Assembly (NCBI GenBank): GCA_963743575.1
Contig: CAVUQC010000004.1
Location: 434,001 to 498,000, forward strand
Source: DASUPK01 sp963743575
Lineage (GTDB): Bacteria > Actinomycetota > Thermoleophilia > Solirubrobacterales > 70-9
Direction: 5' to 3'
DNA: 64,000 nucleotides
Shown here: in pieces, positions 34,236 through 42,670 of the stretch
How positions within the stretch are numbered: position 1 is the first letter of the stretch
Layout of the letters: every line of letters begins with the position of its first letter
The notes under the pieces: generated by a model
What the model saw: the letters and a program-made list of their open reading frames with translations, nothing else
Databases searched by the model: none
Told to the model about the DNA's origin: nothing
Translations under genes and position numbers: made by a program

Positions 34236-35873
34236 TCAGATCTTTTCCGGGACCATCTCGATCGCGCCACAGGGACACTCCTGGACGCAGAGGCCGCAGC
34301 CCTTGCAGAAATCGAGGTCGATCTCGTAGAGCTCGCCGGGCTCGCCGAGCTTGATCACGGCGTTGTCGGGGCACACGGCGAAGCAGTTGTCACAGCTGAA
34401 GCAGTTGCCGCACGACATGCAGCGGCGAGCCTCGTAGAGGGCGTTGGACTCGTCGAGCGCGCCGACGACCTCGTCGAAGGTGGAGGAGCGCCGGGCGACC
34501 TCGAGCTCGGGCTCGACGGTCCGCGGGGCGTCCGCGTAGTACCAGGTGTTGAGCTGGTCAAAGCTGATGACCTCGTGCTTGGGGGGCGCTTCGAAGGTCT
34601 CCTCGCGCAGCCACCCATCGATGTTGCGGGCGGCCTTCTTGCCGTGGCCGATGCCGACGGTGACGGTGCGCTCTGCGGGGACCATGTCGCCGCCCGCGAA
34701 CACGCCCGCGTGCCCGGTCATCATGTTGGGGCCGACCTGGACGACGCCGTCCTCGACCTCGATGCCGCTGACATCGTCGAGGAGCGAGAGGTCCGCCTCC
34801 TGGCCGAGCGCCAGGATCACCGAGTCGGCCTCGAGCTCGTCGAGCTCGCCCGTGGGTTGTGGAAAACCGGTCTCGTCGAGCTCCATCCTCTCGACGGTAA
34901 TCTTCTTGCCGTCGACCTGCTTGATGGTCTCGAGCCAGCGCATCATGACGCCCTCGTCCTCGGCCTCCGCGACCTCGAATTCGTGCGCCGGCATCCGGTC
35001 GCGGTTGCGGCGGTAGACGACCACTGCATCGGTGGCGCCCAGGCGCTTGGCGGTGCGGGCGACGTCCATCGCGGTGTTGCCGCCGCCGTACACGACGACC
35101 TTCCGGCCGAGCAGTGGCTTCTCGGAGTCCTCCATCTGCTCGAGGACCGACACGGCGTCGAGAATCCGGGCGGCCTCGCCGGCCGGGATGTCAGCGTGGC
35201 GGCCGATGTGGGCGCCGACGGCGAGGAACGTGGCGTCGAAGCCGCCGTCGCTCATCGCCTCCTCGATGTTGGTGACCTTCTGGTTGAGCTCGAGCTCGAC
35301 GCCCAGGTCGAGGATCCGCTGGACCTCGGCGTCGAGAATGTCGCGCGGCAGGCGGTAGGTGGGGATGCCGAAGCGCATCATGCCCCCGGCCATCGGGCCC
35401 GCGTCGCGAATGGTCACCTCATGCCCGAGGCGTCGCAGGTGGTAGGCGGCGGAGAGACCGGAGGGTCCGGCCCCGACGACGAGCACATGCTTGCCGGTCG
35501 AGGAGGCGGGAGGGTCGAAGGACCAGCCCTTCTCGATCGCCTCATCGCCGATGAAGCGCTCGACGGCGTGGATCCCGACCGACTCGTCCAGCTCGCCACG
35601 GTTGCAGCTCGACTCGCAGGGGTGGTAACAGACCCGTCCCATGATGGCCGGGAACGGGTTGTCCTCGACGATCTTCCGCCAGGCGCGCTCGTAGCCCTCG
35701 CCGCCGTCCTCCGCGTCATAGAGCCAGGCCTGGCAGTTCTCGCCGGCGGGGCAGGCGTGGTTGCAGGGGGGGAGGCGGTCCACGTACTGCGCGCGCTCGG
35801 TCCGCCAGCTGCCGGTCTTGTTGGCGAAGCTGGAGCCGATGTCGAGCGTGATGGCGTAGGGGCGGGAGGCCAT
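34236..35873 (-). CDS. GltD-like NADPH-binding FAD protein fused to a 2x[4Fe-4S] PorD domain
   Basis: The 545-aa protein has an N-terminal cysteine-rich domain (CNHACPAGENC near 38-48, then CYHPCESSCNR). It continues as a GltD/NfnB-type pyridine nucleotide oxidoreductase (VVGAGPSGLSAAYHLRRLGH, VVVYGGGNTAMDVARTAKRL) and ends with two ferredoxin motifs (CMSCGNCFSCDNCFAVCP and CKGCGLCVQECPCGAIE). In PorABDG enzymes the delta subunit is a separate 2x[4Fe-4S] ferredoxin; here it is fused to an NAD(P)H:ferredoxin module, so the oxidoreductase can probably reduce NAD(P) directly. ATG 35873 overlaps the beta stop (TGATG); GTG 35876 is possible. Confidence 0.87.
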   Translation of the reverse strand: MASRPYAITLDIGSSFANKTGSWRTERAQYVDRLPPCNHACPAGENCQAWLYDAEDGGEGYERAWRKIVEDNPFPAIMGRVCYHPCESSCNRGELDESVGIHAVERFIGDEAIEKGWSFDPPASSTGKHVLVVGAGPSGLSAAYHLRRLGHEVTIRDAGPMAGGMMRFGIPTYRLPRDILDAEVQRILDLGVELELNQKVTNIEEAMSDGGFDATFLAVGAHIGRHADIPAGEAARILDAVSVLEQMEDSEKPLLGRKVVVYGGGNTAMDVARTAKRLGATDAVVVYRRNRDRMPAHEFEVAEAEDEGVMMRWLETIKQVDGKKITVERMELDETGFPQPTGELDELEADSVILALGQEADLSLLDDVSGIEVEDGVVQVGPNMMTGHAGVFAGGDMVPAERTVTVGIGHGKKAARNIDGWLREETFEAPPKHEVISFDQLNTWYYADAPRTVEPELEVARRSSTFDEVVGALDESNALYEARRCMSCGNCFSCDNCFAVCPDNAVIKLGEPGELYEIDLDFCKGCGLCVQECPCGAIEMVPEKI

Positions 35874-36913
35874 CACTGCGGTCCGTGCGGGCTCTCGGCG
35901 AGCAGGTCGGGGAGCGAGCCATAGCCGCCGTGCAGGCCGTAGCGCTGGATGTTGGCGTCGGCGCGAGCCTGGATCGCCTCGATGACGTCGGTCCGAGGGG
36001 GGTCCTTGAAGAGGTGGGCGTAGCGGCGCTGGGTCTTCAGGTACTCGGTGACCGGCGCCTTCTTGCGGATCTTCGAGACGCCGACCACCTCGCCGTCCAC
36101 GGCCTCGAAGACGGGGAAGATGCCGGTCTCCTTCGCGAGGCGGGCGATCTTGATCGTGTCGGCGGAGGCGGAGCCCCAGCCGAGCGGGCAGGGGACGAAG
36201 ACGTGGAGGTATCGGGCGCCACGGAACTCCATCGCCCGCTCGACCTTGTACTCGAGGTCGTGCAGCTCGGCGACGGTTGCGGTTGCCACGTAGGGAATCT
36301 CATGCGCCATCGCGATCAGCGGCGCGTTCTTGCCCTGGCCGAAGACGTTGCCCGGCTCGTCGCCGACCGGCTTGGTGTTGGCGGTGCGCGCGCCCGGCGG
36401 CGTGGCGCCCGAGCGCTGGACGCCGGTGTTCATGTAGGCCTCGTTGTCGTAACAGACGAAGAGCACGTCGTCGTTTCGCTCGAACATCCCGGAGAGGGCG
36501 CCGAAGCCGATGTCGAGCGTGCCGCCGTCACCGCCCTGACCGATCACCCGCACGTCCTCGCGGCCCTTGGCGCGCATCGCGGCCGCGATCCCGGTGGCGA
36601 CCGACGGCGCGTTGCCGAACAGCGAGTGGATCCAGGGCAGGTTCCAGGAGCTCTCGGGATACGGGGTGGAGAAGACCTCGAGGCAGCCCGTGGCGTTGGC
36701 CGCGACGAGTTTTCCCTTCGTCGCCCGCATCGCGGAGTCGAGCACGTACCGGGCTCCGAGCGCCTCGCCGCATCCCTGGCAGGCGCGATGCCCGCAGGTC
36801 AGCGTGTTGGAGCGCTCCATCTTCGCCTGGACGGTCCGGTTCTCCGGGTCGAGCAGCCGGTTGCCGGCCACGTAGGTGCCCGTCTGATAGAGCTTGACCT
36901 CCTGGTAAGGCAT
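35873..36913 (-). CDS. 2-oxoacid:ferredoxin oxidoreductase beta subunit (TPP-binding)
   Basis: The 346-aa subunit carries cluster-type cysteines at 40, 45, 48 and 77 (CGHRACQGCGE...ATGCLEV) and the TPP/Mg motif GDGG (128-131) with NEAYMNTG (157-164). PESSWNLPWIHSLFGNAPSVA is typical of PorB and VorB. It catalyses oxidative decarboxylation of a 2-oxoacid, probably pyruvate, to acyl-CoA with reduction of ferredoxin. It overlaps the alpha stop by one base and the delta start by one base, so the operon is translationally coupled. Confidence 0.92.
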   Translation of the reverse strand: MPYQEVKLYQTGTYVAGNRLLDPENRTVQAKMERSNTLTCGHRACQGCGEALGARYVLDSAMRATKGKLVAANATGCLEVFSTPYPESSWNLPWIHSLFGNAPSVATGIAAAMRAKGREDVRVIGQGGDGGTLDIGFGALSGMFERNDDVLFVCYDNEAYMNTGVQRSGATPPGARTANTKPVGDEPGNVFGQGKNAPLIAMAHEIPYVATATVAELHDLEYKVERAMEFRGARYLHVFVPCPLGWGSASADTIKIARLAKETGIFPVFEAVDGEVVGVSKIRKKAPVTEYLKTQRRYAHLFKDPPRTDVIEAIQARADANIQRYGLHGGYGSLPDLLAESPHGPQ

Positions 36914-38178
36914 CAGTGGGCCTCCGCGGCGACGATGCCGAGATCGCGGAGCATGTTCTCGGCGTGAGGTCCTGGGGGCTTGCCGTCCCGGTCGCGCTCG
37001 AGCTCGCGCTTGACAAGCTCCGTGTCGAGGTCGAGGAATGAGAGCGGCTCGAGCTCGTCGCGCCCGGCCCGCTCCAGGAGCCCGCGAAGCGAGTCCTGCG
37101 TGATGGCGCGGCCGCCCAGACCGGCGATCACCGTGCAGCAGCGAGCGTGGCCTCCGACCAGCGCCTCGTGCACGTCGGTGGAGACGATCCCGCCGCGCCC
37201 CGGGGCGAGAGCCTTCTCGAGGACGACGATGCGGCAGGCGCCGGCCAGCGCCTCGCGCACCTCCTCGAGCGGGAAGGGCCGGAAGGACTTGATGCCGAGC
37301 GCCCCGACGCGAACGCCCTCGTCCCGCATCTGGTCGACGATCTCCTCGATCGTTCCGAGGACGGACCCGAGCGCGACGATGATCGTTTCGGCGCCCTCGG
37401 TCCGGTAGCGGCGCACCAGGCCGCCGGAGGGCCGGCCGAAGTCGACGGCGAAGCTCTGACCGACCTCGGCGATCACGTCGAGAGCCTGCATCTGCTTGGC
37501 GTGCGCGAGGTACTTGACCTCGAAGAAAGCCTCGGGGCCGACCATGGCGCCGATCGTCATCGGATCGGCGGGATCGAGCACGTGCCGGGGCTCGAAATCG
37601 GGCACGAAGGCGTCGACCTCCTCCTGGCTGGGGATGTCGACCTCCTCGTAGGCGTGGGTGAGTATGAAGCCGTCCATGCAGACCATCACCGGAAGGGAGA
37701 CCCTCTCGGCGATCCGGTACGCCTGAATGTGCATGTCGAGCGCCTCCTGGTTCGACTCGGCGTAGATCTGGATCCAGCCGGAGTCCCGCTGCGACATCGA
37801 GTCGGAGTGGTCGTTCCAGATGTTGATCGGAGCGCCTATGGCCCGGTTGGCCACCGTCATCACGATCGGCAGGCCGAGGCCGGAGGTGTTGAAGAGCGCC
37901 TCGGCCATGAAGAGCAGGCCCTGAGACGCGGTCGCCGTGTAGGTGCGGGCTCCTGCGGCGCACGCCCCGATTGCGGCCGACATCGCTCCGAACTCGGACT
38001 CGACCATCAGGTACTCGCAGGGATCGAGCTCGTGCTTTCGGACCAGATCCGAGAGGTGCTCGACGATGTGGGTCTGCGGTGAGATCGGATAGGCGCTGAT
38101 CACTTCGGGGCGGCAGAGCGCGACGGCCTCGGCAATCGCGCGGGAGCCCTCCTCCTGGCGGCGACCCGCCCTAGGCAC
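36913..38178 (-). CDS. 2-oxoacid:ferredoxin oxidoreductase alpha subunit
   Basis: The 421-aa alpha subunit of the PorA/VorA type has the pyrimidine-binding domain at the N terminus (ISAYPISPQTHIVEHLSD, VESEFGAMSAAIGACAAGAR) and TATASQGLLFMAEALFNTSG. Domain II follows with VALGSVLGTIEEIVDQMRDEG and SFRPFPLEEV. It pairs with the beta subunit to form the active site. The GTG start at 38178 lies inside the end of the gamma gene, so the two are coupled. Whether the true substrate is pyruvate, 2-oxobutyrate or a branched oxoacid cannot be decided here. Confidence 0.92.
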   Translation of the reverse strand: MPRAGRRQEEGSRAIAEAVALCRPEVISAYPISPQTHIVEHLSDLVRKHELDPCEYLMVESEFGAMSAAIGACAAGARTYTATASQGLLFMAEALFNTSGLGLPIVMTVANRAIGAPINIWNDHSDSMSQRDSGWIQIYAESNQEALDMHIQAYRIAERVSLPVMVCMDGFILTHAYEEVDIPSQEEVDAFVPDFEPRHVLDPADPMTIGAMVGPEAFFEVKYLAHAKQMQALDVIAEVGQSFAVDFGRPSGGLVRRYRTEGAETIIVALGSVLGTIEEIVDQMRDEGVRVGALGIKSFRPFPLEEVREALAGACRIVVLEKALAPGRGGIVSTDVHEALVGGHARCCTVIAGLGGRAITQDSLRGLLERAGRDELEPLSFLDLDTELVKRELERDRDGKPPGPHAENMLRDLGIVAAEAH

Positions 38179-38752
38179 GAGTCATCTCCCGGATCTCGTG
38201 CTGGACGAACTCGTAGGCCACGTCCGCCGCGAGCATGTTGCGGTCGGCGATCTCACCGGAGAACTTCTGGGCGATCGCCCGGACGACGGACTGCAGCCTG
38301 ACGGCGCCGGTCATCGCCGCAAAGCCGCCGAGCAGAGCCGTGTTCGGCATCGGCCGGCCGAGCTGGCGGTTGGCGACCTCGTTCGCCTTCAGAGTGATCA
38401 GGCGCCCAGGCTGGAAGCCGGCGGCGAACTCGCCCAGGCCGAGCTCGTCGAGGCCGCGTGAGGTGTTGATGAGCACGTAGCCGCCGTCCCGCAACCCGCT
38501 GAAGACCTTCACCTGATGGAGCAGGGTGGGGTCCTGGATGATCAGCGCGTCAGGTTCGGCGATGGGCTCGCGTACGCGGATCTCGCGGTCGTCGATCCTG
38601 CAGAATGAGGTGACGGGCGCTCCGGTCCGCTCCGAGCCGAAGGTGGGGAACGCCTGGGCGTGCTGGCCGTCCTCGAAACCGGCGATCGAAAGCATCTCGG
38701 CCGCGGTCACGACGCCCTGGCCACCGCGTCCGTGGATCCTCACCTGGAACAT
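38171..38752 (-). CDS. 2-oxoacid:ferredoxin oxidoreductase gamma subunit
   Basis: The 193-aa subunit carries the gamma-family opening RIHGRGGQGVVTAAEMLSIA and QAFPTFGSERTGAPV, followed by LIIQDPTLL and TALLGGFAAMTG. The gamma domain closes over CoA in the assembled enzyme. It starts at ATG 38752, overlapping the WS/DGAT stop by one base (TGATG). Gene order gamma-alpha-beta-delta is standard for archaeal-type POR. Confidence 0.92.
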   Translation of the reverse strand: MFQVRIHGRGGQGVVTAAEMLSIAGFEDGQHAQAFPTFGSERTGAPVTSFCRIDDREIRVREPIAEPDALIIQDPTLLHQVKVFSGLRDGGYVLINTSRGLDELGLGEFAAGFQPGRLITLKANEVANRQLGRPMPNTALLGGFAAMTGAVRLQSVVRAIAQKFSGEIADRNMLAADVAYEFVQHEIREMTRA

Positions 38753-40224
38753 CAGGCCGCCTGCGCGGACTTGGCCAGCTCGCCGAGCTCGGCGAGGGAC
38801 TCCGCGATACCGGTGTTGAGCACGCCGAGGTCGGGGACGGTGTCGCGGTCGGCGTTGATGCAGAAGAAGAGCCGCCCGTCGTAGCTGAAGACTGCGAGGC
38901 CCACCGCGTGCGAGGCGGCGATCGGCACCAGCGGCCAGATCTCCTCCACCTTCGAGCCGAAGGAGTACAGCGGGATCTGCGGACCGGGAACGTTGGTGAT
39001 GGTGACGTTGAAGAGGCGCGTCGCGAACAGGGACCGCGCGAGGAAGCTGTGCAGCACCGGCGGCATGTGGTCGCCGATGTTGAGGAGCACGCTCGAGCCC
39101 TCGTGCTGCGTGCCGGACTTCAGTGTCTCGGTCTCCTCGACCTGGCGCCGGTATCGCTCGGCGGGGTCGGCGGCCCAGACCGGCAGGTGGACGAACAGGG
39201 ACGAGATCCGGTTGCCCATCGAGAGGTGATCGGCGGCCGTGCGGATGTTCATCGGGACCATGGCGCGCAGTCCGGGCTCCGAGATCGTTTCTCCGCGCTC
39301 CGTGAGCATTCGGCGGAACCCACCGGCTGCCGCCGTGAGGACGACGTCGTTCAGGGTGCCGCCCAGGGCGTTCTTGATCTCCTTGAGATCATCGAGTTTC
39401 ATCGTGATCACGGCCAGCTGGCGCCCCGCGCCGATCGGCCGGTTGAGGCTGCACTCGGGCGCCGCGACGAGCTCGTCTCGGACGATCAACTCGGCGAGGG
39501 CGCGGGACCGGTGGGCGGCCTCGCGCGCGCGGCTCGGGTGTGTCGCCATGCCGACCGCGGACTCGGCCGCGTGCAGGCCGGCCTGGGCCGTCCGCAGGGC
39601 CGCGTTGCCGACGAAGATGTAGGGCCTGGCGATCAGCGAAGCGGTGTGTCGCAGGCCACCCCTCGGCGTCTCGTCCGTGTTGGGGTGAGTGGCATGAGTC
39701 GCGCCGTTCGTCCCGCCGTTCCGTGTCGCCCGGGGCTCTGCCTGCGTGTCGAGCAGCGTGGTGGCCAGGTCGACCGAGCCGACGCCGTCGATCATGCAGT
39801 GGTGCGTCTTGGTGACGAGCGCCCAGCGCCCGTCGGCCAGCTCGAGGATCACCATCTCCCAGAGGGGCTTGGAGCGGTCGAGGCGCTGCGAGTAGTACTC
39901 GCCGGCCCACTCGAGCAGCTCGTCGACTCCGCCGGGGGCGGGGAGGCCCGCGACCCGCACATGCCGCTCCACCCGGAAGCGCTTGTCCTCCTGCCAGCTC
40001 GGCCAATGCAGCCCACCGGTGTGGGGGGTCGACAGCCGTTGGGTGTAGCGCGGCAGATCGGGAAGGCGGTCAACGACGTCCCGGCGAATCACGTCGATCG
40101 GTGGGGCGCCCCCGCCCGGCTGCGACTCGAGCAGCATGACGCCTCCGATGTGCATGTGGGCGCTCTGGTCGGCCTCCTCCAACTCGAGGAAGGTGGCGTC
40201 GAGTGCGTTGAGCTGCTCCTCCAT
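38752..40224 (-). CDS. Wax ester synthase/diacylglycerol acyltransferase (WS/DGAT)
   Basis: The 490-aa enzyme transfers acyl-CoA to diacylglycerol or fatty alcohol, forming storage lipid at the membrane. The catalytic motif HHCMIDG is at 141-147, and the C-terminal NVPGPQIPLY and MVPMNIRT segments are typical of the family. Length is normal. ATG 40224 has GGAGG just upstream. It is the gene before the POR gamma subunit and overlaps it by one base, which ties lipid storage to oxoacid oxidation. A short ORF with PEP-mobile-like sequence ends nine bases upstream. Confidence 0.9.
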   Translation of the reverse strand: MEEQLNALDATFLELEEADQSAHMHIGGVMLLESQPGGGAPPIDVIRRDVVDRLPDLPRYTQRLSTPHTGGLHWPSWQEDKRFRVERHVRVAGLPAPGGVDELLEWAGEYYSQRLDRSKPLWEMVILELADGRWALVTKTHHCMIDGVGSVDLATTLLDTQAEPRATRNGGTNGATHATHPNTDETPRGGLRHTASLIARPYIFVGNAALRTAQAGLHAAESAVGMATHPSRAREAAHRSRALAELIVRDELVAAPECSLNRPIGAGRQLAVITMKLDDLKEIKNALGGTLNDVVLTAAAGGFRRMLTERGETISEPGLRAMVPMNIRTAADHLSMGNRISSLFVHLPVWAADPAERYRRQVEETETLKSGTQHEGSSVLLNIGDHMPPVLHSFLARSLFATRLFNVTITNVPGPQIPLYSFGSKVEEIWPLVPIAASHAVGLAVFSYDGRLFFCINADRDTVPDLGVLNTGIAESLAELGELAKSAQAA

Positions 40225-40232
40225 GATTCCTC

Positions 40233-40493
40233 CTAGCCCTCCATCGGCCTGATCAGGAGCTGGGTCACGGTGGCGATTGCCCCACCCCCTAGGGGGGCGG
40301 GCCCGCCACCGGACCCGGTCTCCTTTCCGGTGACGGCGATTTCGCCCTCGTACGCCGACCCGCGATGGGCGTCCACGGCGACGAGCTCTCCGTCACGGAG
40401 CTTTGTCGGTGCGGCTGAAGCAATGATCGGAACCCCTTCCAGATGGCGAAAAGTCTGTGGTTCCAACCTACGCACGGCCCGTGCCTGTTTCAT
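40233..40493 (-). CDS. Short PEP-utiliser mobile domain-like protein
   Basis: The 86-aa ORF contains HLEGVPIIASAAPTKLRDGE and then LVAVDAHRGSAYEGE. This resembles the swivelling histidine domain of PEP-utilising enzymes (pattern GVPAVVG..AT..LrDGd.V.VDg..G.V) but lacks the phosphohistidine region upstream. A Gly/Pro-rich stretch and IATVTQLLIRP follow. It may be a small independent protein or the remnant of a larger gene. The start (ATG 40493) is uncertain. It ends nine bases before the WS/DGAT start in the same direction. Confidence 0.45.
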   Translation of the reverse strand: MKQARAVRRLEPQTFRHLEGVPIIASAAPTKLRDGELVAVDAHRGSAYEGEIAVTGKETGSGGGPAPLGGGAIATVTQLLIRPMEG

Positions 40494-40668
40494 CGTGGAG
40501 GCGCACGGGTCTTGAGGACCGTGTGGACTACCTAGACGGCCGGTTCCTGACTCCCCTACGATTCCGGACCCCACCGCACCGAAATGCGACTCGGCGCCGA
40601 ACGGTGTGAAAACATCTCGCGCCTCGCAGGTGGGGGAATTCCATCCAACAAAGGAGTTGAACGCATCA

Positions 40669-42477
40669 GTGAGTGAGACAACTGCCGCGACAGAGGCGCC
40701 GACCAAGCACGCCAAGCTGATCTCCTGGGTCGAGGAGATCGCCGAGCTGACCCAGCCGGACTCGATCCACTGGTGCGATGGCTCCGCTGCCGAGTACGAC
40801 GATCTCTGTCAGACGCTGGTCGACGCCGGCACCTTCGAAAAGCTCGCCGACGCCAAGCGTCCCAACTCCTATCTCGCCCGCTCCGATCCCGACGACGTGG
40901 CTCGCGTGGAGGACCGCACGTTCATCTGCTCCGAGCGCGAGGACGACTCCGGTCCGAACAACAACTGGCACGACCCGGACGAGATGCGGGAGATGCTCAC
41001 CGATCTCTTCGCGGGCTCGATGCGGGGCCGCACCATGTACGTGGTGCCCTTCTCGATGGGCCCGATCGGCTCCCCGGTCGCACAGATCGGCGTCCAGGTG
41101 ACCGATTCCGCCTACGTGGCCACCTCGATGCGGATCATGACCCGGATGGGCGCCAAGGCGCTCGAGGCGCTCGGTGAGGACAGCGAGTTCGTCCCGTGCG
41201 TCCACTCCGTCGGCATGCCGCTCACGCACGGCGAGCACGACGTCCCGTGGCCCTGCAACGAGACCAAGTACATCGTCCACTTCCCCGAGGCTCGGGAGAT
41301 CTGGTCCTTCGGCTCGGGCTACGGCGGCAACGCTTTGCTCGGCAAGAAGTGCCTTGCGCTCCGCATCGCCTCGGCGATGGCCCGCGACGAGGGCTGGATG
41401 GCCGAGCACATGCTGATCATCAAGCTGACCTCGCCTGAGGGCACGGTCAAGCACCTGGCCGCGGCGTTCCCGTCGGCTTCGGGCAAGACGAACTTGGCGA
41501 TGCTCGTGTCGAGCATCCCGGGCTGGAAGGTGCAGACCATCGGCGACGACATCGCCTGGATCCGCTTCGGTGAGGACGGGCGCCTGTACGCGGTCAATCC
41601 CGAGGCCGGCTTTTTCGGCGTCGCCCCCGGCACCGGTGTGAAGACCAACCCCAACGCGATGAAGTCGATCGAGACCGACACGATCTTCACCAACGTCGCC
41701 AAGACCGATGACGGCGACATCTGGTGGGAGGGGATGGGCGATGCGCCCGAGCACCTGATCGACTGGAAGGGCCGCGACTGGACACCCGACAAGGACGAGT
41801 CCGCCGCGCACCCGAACTCGCGCTTCACCGTGTCGGTCACCCAGTGCCCGACCTTCGATCCGGCCTGGGACGACCCCGCCGGGGTGCCGATCGACGCCTT
41901 CCTGTTCGGCGGGCGCCGCGCGACGGCTGTGCCGCTGGTGCACGAGGCGTTCGATTGGGAGCACGGCGTCTTCCTCGCGTCGACGATGTCCGTGGAGACC
42001 ACCGCCGCCGCGGCCGGTGCCGTGGGTCAGCTCCGCTTCGACCCGTTCGCGATGCTGCCGTTCTGCGGCTACAACATGGCCGACTATTTCAAGCACTGGC
42101 TGGAGATCGGCGCCAAGGGAGACGAGGCGAAGCTGCCGAAGATCTTCGTCGTCAACTGGTTCCGCAAGGACGAGGACGGCAAGTTCATCTGGCCCGGCTT
42201 CGGCGAGAACATCCGAGTCCTCGAGTGGATCGTGCGCCGCACCGAGGGCGAGGGCGAGGCGGCTGAGACCCCGATCGGCCTGGTGCCGCCACCGAGCGAC
42301 ATCAACACCGAGGGCCTCGACATCTCCGACGAGGACATGGAGACGCTGCTCAAGGTCGATCCCGACGAGGTGCGCCAGCAGCTGCACCAGGTCTCGTCGC
42401 ATCTGGCGCAGTTCGGCTCCCGCCTGCCGGACGAGGTGAAGGCGCAGCTCGAGGCTTTGGAAGAGCGGCTCGGCTAG
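40669..42477 (+). CDS. pckG: Phosphoenolpyruvate carboxykinase (GTP)
   Basis: This 602-aa enzyme interconverts oxaloacetate and PEP with GTP/GDP, the first committed step from C4 acids to gluconeogenesis. Visible motifs: SMGPIGSPVAQIGVQVTDS (substrate loop), the P-loop FPSASGKTNLAM (about 267-278), DDIAWIRFGEDG (metal site), and the guanine-site region NWFRKDEDGKFIWPGFGEN. The P-loop has serine where most GTP-PEPCKs, including vertebrate enzymes, carry a hyper-reactive cysteine. GTG 40669 follows AAAGGAG by 12 bases. The 175-nt region upstream contains TACGAT (40555-40560) as a possible -10 and otherwise nothing I recognise. Confidence 0.95.
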   Translation: MSETTAATEAPTKHAKLISWVEEIAELTQPDSIHWCDGSAAEYDDLCQTLVDAGTFEKLADAKRPNSYLARSDPDDVARVEDRTFICSEREDDSGPNNNWHDPDEMREMLTDLFAGSMRGRTMYVVPFSMGPIGSPVAQIGVQVTDSAYVATSMRIMTRMGAKALEALGEDSEFVPCVHSVGMPLTHGEHDVPWPCNETKYIVHFPEAREIWSFGSGYGGNALLGKKCLALRIASAMARDEGWMAEHMLIIKLTSPEGTVKHLAAAFPSASGKTNLAMLVSSIPGWKVQTIGDDIAWIRFGEDGRLYAVNPEAGFFGVAPGTGVKTNPNAMKSIETDTIFTNVAKTDDGDIWWEGMGDAPEHLIDWKGRDWTPDKDESAAHPNSRFTVSVTQCPTFDPAWDDPAGVPIDAFLFGGRRATAVPLVHEAFDWEHGVFLASTMSVETTAAAAGAVGQLRFDPFAMLPFCGYNMADYFKHWLEIGAKGDEAKLPKIFVVNWFRKDEDGKFIWPGFGENIRVLEWIVRRTEGEGEAAETPIGLVPPPSDINTEGLDISDEDMETLLKVDPDEVRQQLHQVSSHLAQFGSRLPDEVKAQLEALEERLG

Positions 42478-42500
42478 AAGCTCCGGCGGGCCTCCAGGAG

Positions 42501-42638
42501 GGGTGTCCCTCTCAAGGACGAGGTGCAGGCGCTACCAGTTCGATAGCGCTCGCTGCCAAACAGCCGAGCTCTCGCCTGGTCGCGGTAGCCGGCGCTCGCA
42601 TTCAGGTAGCAAGCGCACCTCGTCCTGGGGGAGACACC
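42501..42638. repeat. Long imperfect inverted repeat between convergent genes
   Basis: The 193-nt gap between pckG and the RTX gene holds an inverted repeat. GGGTGTC (42501-42507) pairs with GACACCC, and AGGACGAGGTGC (42515-42526) pairs perfectly with GCACCTCGTCCT (42615-42626). An inner pair is GCTACC with GGTAGC. The spacer of about 88 nt can fold further. There is no T-run, so it is not a standard terminator. It could be a bidirectional attenuator, a structured RNA, or a MITE-like element. Confidence 0.5.
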
Positions 42639-42670
42639 CCCCCGGCATGAGGCCACCGGTTCTCTCGCTG

